In this document: in pieces, positions 1 through 9,596 of the stretch
Numbering within the stretch: the first letter of the stretch is position 1
Layout: every line of letters starts with the position of its first letter
NCBI GenBank assembly: GCA_020632575.1
Contig: JACKFH010000007.1
Span: 124,001 to 188,000 of the forward strand
Direction of reading: 5' to 3'
Origin: Candidatus Omnitrophota bacterium
GTDB lineage: Bacteria; Hinthialibacterota; Hinthialibacteria; OLB16
Length of the DNA stretch: 64,000 nucleotides
Notes under the pieces: generated by a model
The model's database searches: none
Told to the model about the DNA's origin: nothing
The model's input: only the letters and a program-made list of their open reading frames with translations
Program-made: the position numbers and the translations under genes

Positions 1-336
1 TGGGGCGATGTCCACCGAATTCGCCGAGGAGAATACGACCTGCCACTGGGGGGCGGGCACTGGCGACTCGGCTGCTTTCGGGTCTGTCACTTTGATGAAG
101 CCAATGATGGTAAATTGGTCATGAATGGCGGCGATGGCTTTGTCTTCACAGTGGAATTTGGGGAAACGCCCAAAGCCTACTCGGTGCTTGGGTTCAGCCA
201 AAGTGGCAGGGAAGGTTCGGAGCACTATGACGACCAGACCCCGCTCTTCGCGAACAACGAGATGAAGACGGTGGCGTTCACCGAGGAAGAAATTCAGGAT
301 CAACTGATAGAGGAATACCATCCACAGGTTCAATAG
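1..336 (+). CDS. Penicillin acylase family protein, C-terminal part (partial)
   Basis: The reading frame is open from base 1 to the TAG at 334-336, so this is the last 111 residues of a gene that starts outside the window. The sequence resembles the C-terminal end of penicillin/acyl-homoserine-lactone acylases (Ntn hydrolases): a WGDVHRI segment, then GGDGFVFTVEFGE, SVLGFSQSGREGSEHY, DDQTPLFANNEMK and a final VAFTEEEI. In this family these belong to the beta-subunit after the nucleophile Ser, which lies upstream. Family members are normally exported and cleave amide bonds of acyl side chains. Substrate cannot be told. The next gene starts about 70 bases downstream on the same strand. Confidence 0.8.
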   Translation, partial: WGDVHRIRRGEYDLPLGGGHWRLGCFRVCHFDEANDGKLVMNGGDGFVFTVEFGETPKAYSVLGFSQSGREGSEHYDDQTPLFANNEMKTVAFTEEEIQDQLIEEYHPQVQ

Positions 337-405
337 GCTCCAACCCCATCGCCTATTGAAAACCATGTCTTCATCGAGTCAAATCCTGGGTCGCTAAGAT
401 CGAGG

Positions 406-1830
406 TTGCCGGGTGCTTTTTCATTCCCAACAATTTTTGCTTTTTTTGTGGTTGTCTTTTTCGGGTACTGGTTTGTCCTCGACCGGATCAGCTCGGTCAA
501 TCCTTTGAAAAGACTTTGGCTCCTCGCGGCCTCTTATCTTTTCTATATTTCCTGGAACCTCCCACTCGTTTCGCTGCTCATCATCTCCTCGGTGGTCGAT
601 TTTGTCGCGGCGAGGATGATCGATCGGACCGGCCAGAAGCGATGGCTGATGATGAGCCTGGTCACCAACCTCGGCATCCTCGGTTTCTTCAAATATTTTA
701 ATTTTTTTGCCGAATCGGTAGTCGAAATCTTTACCCACTTCGGAGTCACCGCTTCCTACACCGACCTGAACATCATCCTGCCGCTCGGGATTTCCTTTTA
801 CACCTTTCAGACAATGAGCTACACGATCGATGTCTATCGCGGGAAGTACAAACCGTATGGCTCCTTCCTCGATTTCTGTCTCTATGTCGCCTTTTTCCCG
901 CAGCTGATCGCCGGGCCGATCGTCCGCGCCGACACATTTGGGTACCAGCTAAGGCGACCCAGAGGGTTGCACTGGGCGAACTTTTATACCGGTTCTTCCC
1001 GGTTCATTTTCGGCGTTTTCAAGAAGGTGGTGCTCGCGAATCAGGCGGCCGCTTTCTCGGATACGGTTTTCGCCGATCCCCGAGGGATATTCGGGACTGA
1101 TGTGCCTGATTGGCGTCTACGCCTTCGCCTTTCAGATCTATTTCGATTTCTCCGGGTACACAGACATGGCGCTTGGATTGCTCGATCTTCTCGGCTTCAA
1201 GATTCCGGAGAACTTTGATCATCCTTATGAAGCGGCCAGCATTCGGGAGTTCTGGCAACGCTGGCACATTTCCCTGTCGACTTGGTTGCGGGATTATCTT
1301 TACATCCCCCTCGGCGGATCGCGTGTCTCGACTGGAATCACCTACCGAAACCTTTTTATCACCTTCGGCCTCGGCGGTCTCTGGCATGGCGCGGCTTGGA
1401 CTTTTTTCGTTTGGGGGATGCTGCATGGGGCATACCTCTCGATTGAACGCCTGATCCGCGGTCACCATTTCGAGCGTAAGAAGAATTTCTTGATCGATAC
1501 ACTTCAGGTGGTTCTGACCTTTCACTTGGTCTGTCTCTCCTGGGTCTTTTTTCGAGCGGAATCCTTTGGGGATGCTTGGGCCATGTTGATCCAAATCGGG
1601 GATGTCGCGGGATTTTATCAGCCGGAGGAATTTGGCCTGTTCAAGGTTCAAAACTGGGCGATCGGTTTTGGTTGCCACTGCTGATCCTCGTGCTAACAAG
1701 GTTTCACAAGGTCGATAAATCGATGAGGTCTTATCCACTGATTGTCGCGGTTTTGATGCTCTCGATCATGCTGATGCTGATCTCACTGATCACTGGAGGG
1801 GCGAATGAGTTTATTTACTTCCAGTTCTAA
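406..1830 (+). CDS. MBOAT family O-acyltransferase, AlgI-like (two frameshifts)
   Basis: Membrane-bound O-acyltransferase of the AlgI/DltB type, which moves acetyl groups across the membrane onto an exported polysaccharide. The protein is in three pieces: residues encoded from 406 to about 1090 (frame 1), about 1097-1670 (frame 2) and about 1670-1830 (frame 1 again). Joined, they give about 474 residues, the usual AlgI length, with many membrane segments, the PQLIAGPIVR motif, the FDFSGYTDMA segment, REFWQRWHISLSTW and the family His in GLWHGAAW. The two shifts compensate each other, so a base is missing at one and gained at the other. They may be sequence errors; if real, the gene is dead. 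The start is TTG at 406; no ATG is available in frame. The end overlaps the next gene by 26 bases. Confidence 0.85.
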
Positions 1831-2756
1831 ATTCAAAGAGAGCGCCAAACCCCTGGCATTGTTCCTCGCGGTTCAGGCCATCGCTTGCACATTGGTCCTA
1901 CTGGTCCCCTGGACCGGCGCCGGTTGGTTCCAGGATTTGATTGTGGAACAAGTGGATGGCGATTCGAGGGATGTGGTGATCATGGGTGACAGCAAGGTCT
2001 TTCCCTTTGTGGATGGCCGAATCGACTGCCCCTTCTTCGAACAACCCGCTTATGCCTTCGCGTGGGACAGCTCGACCGTCCTCTATCACCGCATCCTCTA
2101 TGACCGACTCATCCATGAGACTTCACTTCGTCCAAGGGTCGTCTTCTATTCTTTAGGCGCCAACAACTTTGCCGAGGAGGGCTTGCATGTCCAACGCGAT
2201 TACGCCATTCGATTTGTGGCGAGGCCGAAGGATTTGATCGGATACGCTGGGATGAAGGGCTCCCTGCCCTTCCTGGCTGATGCTTTCTTTTCGCGGCTAT
2301 ATCCGATCTATGGACGACGAATCGAGATCACCCACCTGATGTTTCGTGGGATACAAGATGCGGGAGATCGACCTCTCCCCTCCCGAGCGCGACCTGATCG
2401 CCGACCAGAACTATCTGCTCATTTACCAACGGGGATTTTTCTCGAATTACAAGGTCTCGGAGTTCCACATGGAGAACCTGAAACGCTTTGCCGAGGAGGT
2501 GCGTGCCAGCGGAGCCGAGTTAATCCTTTTAGATCTCCCGGTGACCCAGGAAATGCGAGATCTCGAAAAGGAATTTGCCCAAGAATGGGATGACCGCATC
2601 CAACGGTTTTCCGAGGACAACCAAGTCCGCTATCTGGATCTCCGCGACCACCCCGAAATGCTGTTTCGGGACATTAACCACCTATCCAATATTAGCGCGA
2701 AAGAGGTCTCTGAGAGGTGGTTGCAGCCATTGGTGGATGAAGGTTTAGGTCAGTGA
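1805..2756 (+). CDS. AlgX/AlgJ/DltD-like SGNH-fold protein, partner of the MBOAT (one frameshift)
   Basis: Probable extracytoplasmic partner of the upstream acyltransferase. One N-terminal membrane segment (about residues 14-37) precedes a soluble domain. The SGNH motifs are visible: GDS in VVIMGDSKVF, then SLGANNF, and a C-terminal D-x-x-H in DINHLSN. Reading changes frame near 2345-2351, where the peptide runs FRG then YKMREIDLSPPER; an extra G in a GGG run explains it. Joined length is about 316 residues. It starts 26 bases inside the MBOAT gene, which implies translational coupling. In known systems the pair completes transfer of acetyl groups to polysaccharide. The target polymer is unknown here, and no alginate or cellulose synthase is nearby. 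Confidence 0.7.
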
Positions 2757-2877
2757 CTGAACCAAGTATAGGCTCAACACTGGGAAAACCACGCAAATCT
2801 TGATCTGGACCCCTGTCGGCATCATATGGAGATGTAGTTCGACCGGACCCAGACATCTCTCTCCCAAGCCCTCTTCC

Positions 2878-2905
2878 TTGACACCATCCCTCCCTGCCAT
2901 AAATT
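2878..2905 (+). promoter_or_regulatory. Sigma-70-like promoter before exbB (weak)
   Basis: A perfect -35 hexamer TTGACA (2878-2883) is followed after 16 bases by TAAATT (2900-2905). The start codon of exbB is at 2914, so a transcript from this promoter would have almost no leader, and the AGGGG at 2906-2910 could not then serve as ribosome binding site. Either the mRNA is nearly leaderless or the match is chance. Confidence 0.25.
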
Positions 2906-2913
2906 AGGGGACT

Positions 2914-3732
2914 ATGAAAACAAAACTTCCCCTCATTTTGTTGGCGCTTGCTTTCTCATTCCTAACGATCCACGCAGTGGCTCAGGATTCCGGAGATGTT
3001 TCGGGTGCGACGGTCGAGCAAACCTCTGACGCCAGCCAAGGATCCGCCATGTCCGAAGAGACGGATTCGCTCCTCGAGGGTTTGTTGCCGACCCAGGAGA
3101 TTACTGTCCTTGAGCTGCTGAAAACCACCGGCGTCTTCTTTTACCCGCTGGCCTTCTTCTCCATCTGGATGGTTTATCTCGTGATTGCCAATTTCCTCAT
3201 CGTTCAGGAAATGCGTTTGGTCCCACGTGGATTGCAACGGAAAGTGATGGATTGTTTGCACAATGGGATGGTCCGCGATGCCGAGGAACTGGTGGCCCAT
3301 CGTGGCGACCTGCTTTCGCAGATGCTTCAATCCGGGCTGACAAAACGGGGGATGGAGCCAAGTATCATCGAAACTGCGATGGAGGGGAGTGTTAGCCGAG
3401 ACCTCACCTCTCTTCGAAACCGAATCCGTCGTCTGGCCGATATCGGAAATCTTGCTCCGATGGTGGGTCTTCTCGGAACCGTGTGGGGGATGATCCGAGT
3501 TTTTCAAGGAGTCTCCGAGGACACCACTTCACTGGTCATGAACTGGTCCTCAATTCTCGCGAATGGGGTTGCTCAGGCAATGGTCACCACCGTGGCCGGA
3601 TTGTTGATCGGCATTCCCTCGCTCTTCTTCTACTACTATTTCCGGAACAAATTGGCCAATGTGGTCGGTCACCTCGAATCGGTCGGCACCGAGTTCGCGG
3701 TTCTCCTCTCCGGCAGGAGGGGCGACCAATGA
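2914..3732 (+). CDS. exbB: MotA/TolQ/ExbB proton channel family protein
   Basis: Inner-membrane channel subunit that uses proton flow to energise TonB- or Tol-dependent work at the outer membrane. The 272-residue protein has an N-terminal signal peptide (residues 1-23, ending AVAQ), an acidic Ser-rich linker, a first membrane segment near residues 75-92, and the TolQ core: IGNLAPMVGLLGTVWGMI, then a Gly-rich third helix near TTVAGLLIGIPSLFFYYYF. A cleavable signal before the first helix is seen in a subset of ExbB proteins, often in PVC bacteria and Bacteroidetes. The stop overlaps the next start by four bases (ATGA), so it forms an operon with exbD. No tonB is visible nearby. Confidence 0.9.
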   Translation: MKTKLPLILLALAFSFLTIHAVAQDSGDVSGATVEQTSDASQGSAMSEETDSLLEGLLPTQEITVLELLKTTGVFFYPLAFFSIWMVYLVIANFLIVQEMRLVPRGLQRKVMDCLHNGMVRDAEELVAHRGDLLSQMLQSGLTKRGMEPSIIETAMEGSVSRDLTSLRNRIRRLADIGNLAPMVGLLGTVWGMIRVFQGVSEDTTSLVMNWSSILANGVAQAMVTTVAGLLIGIPSLFFYYYFRNKLANVVGHLESVGTEFAVLLSGRRGDQ

Positions 3733-4154
3733 AGTTCCGAAGTTTCGATAATTCCGCCGAAGAGGAAACCGGGCTGCCGCTGACGCCGCTCATCGACATC
3801 ATCTTTTTGCTGCTCATTTTCTACATCTCAATCGGCCGAATCCAGCAGGTCGAATCACAGATCGCCCTTTCTCTTCCGACCGCCCAATCCGCCGAATCTC
3901 CCCAACAATCCATTGGCGATGTCATCATCAATGTGGATACCGAGGGAACGATCACGGTCAACAATCAGGAGATGAGTGTCGAGGTGCTGGAGAACAAACT
4001 GAAACGCCTTGCCGAAATCTTTCCGGGTCAATCAGTGATTATCCGAAGCGATGGAGAGGCCTCCTGGAATGAGGTGAGCCAAGTGCTCGACGCCTGTTCG
4101 GTGGCGGATATCTGGAATATCAAGTTCGCGGTTTTGCCTGAAGATAAAGAATAG
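3729..4154 (+). CDS. exbD: ExbD/TolR family biopolymer transport protein
   Basis: A 141-residue partner of the upstream ExbB. It has a short cytoplasmic head, the classical membrane start LPLTPLIDIIFLLLIFY (residues 17-33) with the proton-carrying Asp in PLIDIIF, then a periplasmic ExbD/TolR domain with GDVIINVDTEGTITVNN and a VIIRSDGEASW segment. The start at 3729 overlaps the ExbB stop. It is convergent with the GH32-like gene; only 37 bases separate the stops. I see no strong hairpin between them. Confidence 0.9.
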   Translation: MKFRSFDNSAEEETGLPLTPLIDIIFLLLIFYISIGRIQQVESQIALSLPTAQSAESPQQSIGDVIINVDTEGTITVNNQEMSVEVLENKLKRLAEIFPGQSVIIRSDGEASWNEVSQVLDACSVADIWNIKFAVLPEDKE

Positions 4155-4191
4155 AACAGGGTTGATTCCGTTTGGATTCTTGGAGTCTCAC

Positions 4192-5614
4192 CTACTCCAA
4201 CGTCTTCACCTGGAAGTTCCGAATCTCAACGCCAGGGTCGATCTCCGGAAAGGACACTCCGCCGTGGGGGAAGTTGTAAATCCGCATGGTGAAGCAATAA
4301 GAATTTTCAACAAAGCATTCGCAGACGGACCCCATGACAAACAGATCCACACTGACCGGATTGGATTCATTCAAACCAACCACCTGTTGATACTGGAACC
4401 TTGCACCCCCAAGATCCACCGTGTTGTTCCCGAGGTCGATCTTCAAATGATAACCACTCTCCTCATCAGAGGCTGTTTGTCGAAAGCGAAGAACCATTTT
4501 CCCTTGATTGGAAGCAGATTGAATTTCGCAATGCAACATGAAATCTTCCGGAACATTCAGCATTTGACTCGAAATTGGCCCACCGGGTCGATTCAAAACC
4601 GTACGATCGAAAACGTTCACAACCTCTTGAACAGGCCGCTGACAGAGGTTTCCCTCGGTATCGGTGAACATCTCGCGTGGCATGCTCAGAACTCCCCCCC
4701 AGAGAGGTTTGCCTTCGTCTCGATTTTCTTCACGGTGGCCGATCCATCCGAATAGAATGCGCCTCTTCCCATCGAACATCGTTTTTGGCACGAAGAGATC
4801 TCCGGTGTCAAACGTCCGCATTGTTACCGCAAAGGGCCCCAGTGGATTCTCTGACGATGTGTAGTGGTGTTCGGCGGAAAGCAAGTACCAACGATTGTTC
4901 ATCTCGAAAAGGTGGGGACAATCGCCCGAGGAGGTTTTCGGGAGAACCAATAGCGGCTGTTCGGGTTTCCAATGAGTCAGATCATCCGAAGAATAGAGAG
5001 CGATTGCGGGGGCCGATCCATCAGCCAACGCCGCGTGTAGCAAAAGCCGCCAATCTCCTGTCGTGTCACTCCAAAAAACCTCTGGGTCGCGAAAAGGCCT
5101 GATGGTGATAGATTAATTTGTTGTCGATCGGACCATTGATTGATTTGTTCCAGTAGATTGACCCATCCGCGTAGAAGGTGTCCTCGTGCCGTTTGATCCA
5201 GGTTATCAAATCATGGCTTGTCGCGTGCATCACCTTTTGGTCGCCCTTGGGGTCACGGCTATTTTTCCCCGTGTAGAAAAGGTGGAAGACTCCCCCATGT
5301 TCAACAATGCTGCCTGTCCAGCAATTCTCTCGGTCCGGAGCATCCGCTTCCTGCCCGCTTTCTATGGCGTTTGGAAGTTCCTCCCAATGGACCAAGTCCT
5401 TACTCGAGATATGTCCCCAACCCGAGCCTCTCAGATAGAAAATGTGATAGATTCCCTCCCAGAAAAAAGGAATCACATCTCCCAAGACGGTCTCCTCGGG
5501 TTGAAAATGCAGTTCGATAGGGGCTGGGCCTGCGACGCCCATCGTCGAGAAAACGCCCATGAAAAGAAAAAGGACGGCGGAGAAGCAGATCGATCCAGCG
5601 GATTTGATCCTCAA
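4192..5614 (-). CDS. Glycoside hydrolase family 32-like protein, secreted (one frameshift)
   Basis: Five-bladed propeller glycosidase related to levanase/invertase, exported by a signal peptide if translation starts at TTG 5614 (hydrophobic SICFSAVLFLFMGVFS). The ATG at 5560 would cut the signal short. GH32 marks: YHIFYLRGSGWGHISSKDLVHWEELP, then FRDPEVFWSD, WYLLSAEHHY, LFGWIGHREENRDEG and GGVLSMPREM, and a C-terminal beta-sandwich. The frame breaks near 5090 in a run of four T; with three T it reads HHQAFRDPEVF. Two oddities: the usual N-D-P-N-G start motif is replaced by ETVLGDVIPFF, and the acid/base E-C-P motif reads GDCPHLF. So the substrate may not be a fructan. It follows the Gfo/Idh gene by one base and is likely its operon mate. 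Confidence 0.75.
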
Positions 5615-5615
5615 A

Positions 5616-6956
5616 TCAAACCGCCTCGCCCCCCGGCACCACATACGGTTTCCGATAGACCCGCGACAACATCTGATTGGCCTCGGCATCGCCGATGTAC
5701 TCCTCTTTGACCGGATCGAACTCCAAGGTTCGGCGCAGACGGTACGCTGTGTTAGCCATGTGGCAGAGAGCGGAGGAGTAATGGCCCTCGGCGACATCGC
5801 ATAGGAGGTTCTCGCGTTTTCGGGAGCGAACGCATTCGATAAAGTTCTGGAAGGGGCTGCCCTCGCCGGTGGCGGAGGGGCCGGGTTCGCGTTCGCGTCC
5901 GAGGAACGTGCGGTAGCTGTTTCCGTCGATGGTCATGTACCCTTCTGAGCCGTAGATGATGTTTCCGATGTTGTTTTTAGATGGAGAGGCAAGATCTCCC
6001 TCGAAGTTGGTGATCCAGTGGCGCACCTCGAAGACCATCAGGATGCCCTTGTCGTTCTTGGGGTCCTTGCTCGGATACCAGAACGAGGCGAGCTGGGTGT
6101 TCGGAGTTTCTTGGTCGTCCTCGAACATGAAGTGGCCGCCCATTGAAGAGACCCGCACGGGGAGGTCGACATCGAGAGCCATCCTCAGGATATCCATTTG
6201 GTGGACTCCCGTGTTGCCAACATCGCCATTCCCATAATCCCACTGCCAATGCCAGTTGTAATGGAATCGGTTCTTGGTGAACGGCTTGACCGGCGCGGGC
6301 CCCATCCAGAGGTCGTAATGGACACCCTCGGGAACCGGCTCTTCCGGAGCGTGACCGATCGTGTCGCGCCACTTGTAGCAAAGCCCCTTGCCCATGTAGA
6401 TGTCCCCGATCAGCCCATCACGGAGATGTTGGACCCCTTCGCGGACCGCGGGAGAGCAGCGGATCTGGGTGCCATGCTGGACCATGCGGTTGTGCTTCTC
6501 AGCGGCTTGGACCAGTTGGCGCCCTTCCCAGATATTGTGAGACAGAGGTTTTTCAACATAGACATCCTTCCCCGCCTCACAGGCCAAGACCGAGATCAAA
6601 GTGTGAAGGTGGTTGGGAGTGGCGATGGAGATGGCGTCGATGGAATCGTCCTCGAGAACTTTTCGAAAATCCCACTCCGTTTTCGGTTCCTTGATTCCAT
6701 GTTCCTCCATCAACTCGGGGATGCGTTCGGCGAAAACTCTTTCGTCGATATCGCAAACGGTCGCGATTTCGACATTCTCCATGGGGGCGAAGGCGCCGAC
6801 ATGCGTCCGACCGCGTCCACGCAGACCGATCACCGCCACGCGCACCCGGTCATTGGCGCCCGCCCAGGAGGCGGTGGAGCGGGACAGGACTCCGAGTCCC
6901 ACCGCCGCTCCCGCCGAGGTTTTCATGAAATCTCTGCGATTCAACTCAGGCATCAT
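5616..6956 (-). CDS. Gfo/Idh/MocA family oxidoreductase, Tat-exported
   Basis: NAD(P)-dependent sugar dehydrogenase-like protein of 446 residues. A twin-arginine signal with NRRDFMKTSAGAAVG (residues 5-19) suggests folded export. The Rossmann domain begins VRVAVIGLRGRGRTH, with ISIATPNHLHTLI and the family motif VEKPLSHN (the EKP lysine). The C-terminal domain has YNWHWQWDYGNGDVGNTGVH, typical of the large secreted branch found in planctomycetes and related bacteria. ATG at 6953 is an equally good start. It is the second gene of a minus-strand set with the paralogue at 7114-8542 and the GH32-like gene. Substrate unknown; likely glycoside or inositol oxidation. Confidence 0.9.
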   Translation of the reverse strand: MMPELNRRDFMKTSAGAAVGLGVLSRSTASWAGANDRVRVAVIGLRGRGRTHVGAFAPMENVEIATVCDIDERVFAERIPELMEEHGIKEPKTEWDFRKVLEDDSIDAISIATPNHLHTLISVLACEAGKDVYVEKPLSHNIWEGRQLVQAAEKHNRMVQHGTQIRCSPAVREGVQHLRDGLIGDIYMGKGLCYKWRDTIGHAPEEPVPEGVHYDLWMGPAPVKPFTKNRFHYNWHWQWDYGNGDVGNTGVHQMDILRMALDVDLPVRVSSMGGHFMFEDDQETPNTQLASFWYPSKDPKNDKGILMVFEVRHWITNFEGDLASPSKNNIGNIIYGSEGYMTIDGNSYRTFLGREREPGPSATGEGSPFQNFIECVRSRKRENLLCDVAEGHYSSALCHMANTAYRLRRTLEFDPVKEEYIGDAEANQMLSRVYRKPYVVPGGEAV

Positions 6957-7021
6957 CCGCCCTCCTGGTGAATAGGTTCACCGAAACGCTTGTGGATCGT
7001 CCCGTTGTGGTCTTCCATTCC

Positions 7022-7090
7022 GCCGTGGGAGCGGCATCTTGCCGCGAAGCCCGTTCTCGTGATTCGGGGCAGGGATGCCCCTCCCACGGC
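7022..7090. repeat. Dispersed palindromic repeat, type A, copy 1
   Basis: Outer arms 7022-7037 and 7075-7090 are inverted copies of GCCGTGGGAGCGGCAT with one mismatch in 16. The sequence inside also pairs (CTTGCC with GGCAGG). It lies in the 157-base gap between two Gfo/Idh genes. A second copy at 12231-12297 has the same order of blocks and the same outer arm, so this is a dispersed REP-like or MITE-like unit rather than a simple terminator. Confidence 0.75.
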
Positions 7091-7113
7091 ACTAAACGAG
7101 ATTCGCCAATCCG

Positions 7114-8542
7114 CTAAACCGTTTCCGGAACTCGGTACGCCGGGCGAGAGGGTGGGGCAAGCATGCCATCCGCGACCTCGTCGCCGACAATCTTTTCGTT
7201 TTTCGCGTCGTACTTGAGGTGTCGTCCCAGTCGATAATCCATCCCGGAGAGATCCTTGTCGATTGCCGCGGAGAGTTGGTCCTTCATCTTCTCGAACGCC
7301 GCGGAGGAATCGCTGTCTCCCGAGAAGGAGTCGGGCGCTTGAGAAGGCGGCTTGGTCGCCCAAGCGGTACGAGATGTTGCCGAGGTGGCAATGCAGCGCG
7401 GAAAGGTGCCCCTCGAGAACATCCGCGTCCAGGTTCTGCGGCGTATGGTTACGGACACAATCGATGAAATTGTGGAAGATGTCGCCGCCATGCAAAGTCG
7501 ATTCGAATTTTTCGATCGGCTCGCCCTCCGACTTGCCTTTCGCGAAGAATTTACCGTCTTTGATTACGCCGTCCGTGGTGTAGAACTCGTTCGTCACCAT
7601 CTTCTGTTCGTTGTTCACGAGGCCATAGTCCTCGAAGATCATCTTCACATCGCCGAAATCGTAGACAGTCAACTGAGTGTTCGGGGTCTGACCCTGGTCC
7701 TTGTAGCCGTAACGGCCGCCCATGCTGATCACGGATTCGGGTCCGACCTTGCCGGTGGCCGCGGTGACCGCCCAGCGGGCCACATCCATCTGGTGGACTC
7801 CCTGATTTCCGATTTCGCCATTGCCGAAATCCCAGAACCAGTGCCAATTGTAGTGGACAAGATTTTCGTGGTAGGCCTGCTTCTCCGCCGGTCCGAGCCA
7901 CATATCGAAATCGAGTTCCTTTGGCGGTTCCTTGTATTCCGCGAAACCGATGCTTCCGCGCGGCTTGCTGGCGTAACCGTAGGAAACAGTCAGCTTGCCA
8001 TATTTCCCGGAAGCGGCGGCTTGAACCATTTGATCCCACTCATTGCTGGAACGTCGCTGAGTGCCGTGCTGGACAACACGGTCATACCGGCGCGCGGCCT
8101 CGACCAATTTGCGGCCTTCGTAAAGATTGTGGCTGCAGGGTTTCTCGACATAGACATCCTTGCCGGCTTGGCATCCCCAAATGCCGAGGAGGGAGTGCCA
8201 GTGGTTGGGGGCGGCGATAGTGAGCACGTCGAGGTCTTTGTCCTCCAGCGCCTTACGCACATCCTGGACGCATTTCGGTTTGTGCCCGTTGATATCCTCA
8301 ACCATCTTCGAACGATCATCGAATAGACGCGAATCGGGATCGGCAAGGTAAGCGATTTCGACCCCATCCATTGGTCCGAAATTCTGCATGTGAGCCCTCC
8401 CACGTCCGTGAATGCCGGCAATACAAATTCGAACCCGGTCATTGGCGCCGAAGACAGGTCCGGTCACCTTGGTGCCGGCGATCATGAAAGTGGACGCCGC
8501 GGCGGTGGTTTTGATGAACTTTCTGCGTGATTGCTGAGTCAT
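7114..8542 (-). CDS. Gfo/Idh/MocA family oxidoreductase, Tat-exported (one frameshift)
   Basis: Paralogue of the downstream gene, about 475 residues once the break is repaired. A Tat signal with SRRKFIKTTAAAS (residues 5-17) is followed by VRICIAGIHGRGRAH, the dinucleotide-binding region, LTIAAPNHWHSLL, VEKPCSHNLYEGRK and YNWHWFWDFGNGEIGNQGVH. Near 7337-7345 the frame changes: the first frame ends in HLGNISYRLGDQAAFS and the second continues QAPDSFSGDSDSSAAFEKM to DYRLGRHLKYDAKNEKIVGD and PAYRVPETV, the normal family C-terminus ending at 7114. Read without repair the first frame runs on to 6953 as nonsense. The start has a clear AAGGAG eight bases upstream. Confidence 0.85.
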
Positions 8543-8758
8543 AATGCATGCTCCTTCTTTTTTTGGCGGGACATCGATTCGCCTCGAGAAAAGGAGAACC
8601 GGAATCTCACTGAGTGCGGCCTATAACTTTAGCGCCTGAGCCGAGGGGATCAAGTGCCTGATTTTCAGTCTTTTTAGGAAAGGAAGATTTCGTTCTCCCA
8701 ACGCGATTCCCAAAGGGAAATGTGGACGATTCATCTGGCCCGGACCGACAGCCAATGG

Positions 8759-9559
8759 TTATTTCGATTTCTCCTCCAAAAACTCGTTCAACCTTTCCAG
8801 GTCGTCCGTGTTGATATGATCGATCCCCACTTCAAGAGCGACCGTCCAATATTTTTGCGTCTCCGGTGTTGCATAGAATCTCACCTTTCGACCCTTCTCG
8901 TGGATGTCATCGACGATCTTTTTTAGAGTCGCCTTTTCCTCCGAGCTGATATCCTCATTGCCTTCCCAATCCATGTAACTCCACCAGCGCAGGGCGTACC
9001 ACCGCCACTTGTTGTCACCGGGGGGATCGTTGGGGCTGTATCCGTTGCTGTCACGACAGAATGGGCGATCCGCGTATTCCTTCACGAGCGCCTCCTTGGC
9101 TCGTGCATCGCCAGTGAGAACCACGGTGACTGGACCCTCTTTGATTTCCTCGTCGGTAAACCGAGTCAACATCGAGTATTGGTTCAAGAGATTGGTCAAT
9201 GTTGAGCGTAACTCGTCGCCACCATCCTTGATGTCGACCCAGAGATAGAAAGGATTGTCATCCCCATGGATGGACCCTTTATCCTCCACTCGCTTCTTGA
9301 GCGGGTCGAGATAAAGATCCTTCAAACTCCCTTTCCAATCCCCTTTGTTGTGCGCCACCAGGACCTCGCCATCGACCAGCCAGATATCCGCCTCCACACT
9401 GTAAAAACGGTTATCGAGTGCGTCTGTTAAAGGATGCTCGTGTTCATAATCGTTGTGAGCATGAGAGTGGACATGAAGGTTGCTTCCCTCGGCTAAGCAA
9501 GAGTTGAACGCGCAAAGGCATAGTGCCGCCGCCAAAATCGCCGGGACCAAGTTCTTCAT
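8759..9559 (-). CDS. GDPD-like / AIM6-homologous phosphodiesterase family protein, secreted
   Basis: A 266-residue protein with a signal peptide (residues 1-23, ending CLAEG). The start of the mature part, HSHAHNDYEHEHPLTDAL, and YSVEADIWLVDGEVLVAHN are the catalytic-loop pattern of the PI-PLC-like/GDPD TIM-barrel family, in particular the AIM6-homologue branch. His and Glu/Asp metal or acid/base positions are present, as are LWVDIKDGG and VVLTGDARAKE. The end has IDHINTDDLERLNEFL, the usual last strand. GGAGG precedes the ATG. It is divergent from the K+ channel gene, with 37 bases between the starts. Substrate is probably a phosphodiester of glycerol or inositol, by family only. Confidence 0.75.
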   Translation of the reverse strand: MKNLVPAILAAALCLCAFNSCLAEGSNLHVHSHAHNDYEHEHPLTDALDNRFYSVEADIWLVDGEVLVAHNKGDWKGSLKDLYLDPLKKRVEDKGSIHGDDNPFYLWVDIKDGGDELRSTLTNLLNQYSMLTRFTDEEIKEGPVTVVLTGDARAKEALVKEYADRPFCRDSNGYSPNDPPGDNKWRWYALRWWSYMDWEGNEDISSEEKATLKKIVDDIHEKGRKVRFYATPETQKYWTVALEVGIDHINTDDLERLNEFLEEKSK

Positions 9560-9596
9560 TGGGGGCCTCCTCCGAAATCAATACGAAGTTTTTTAA

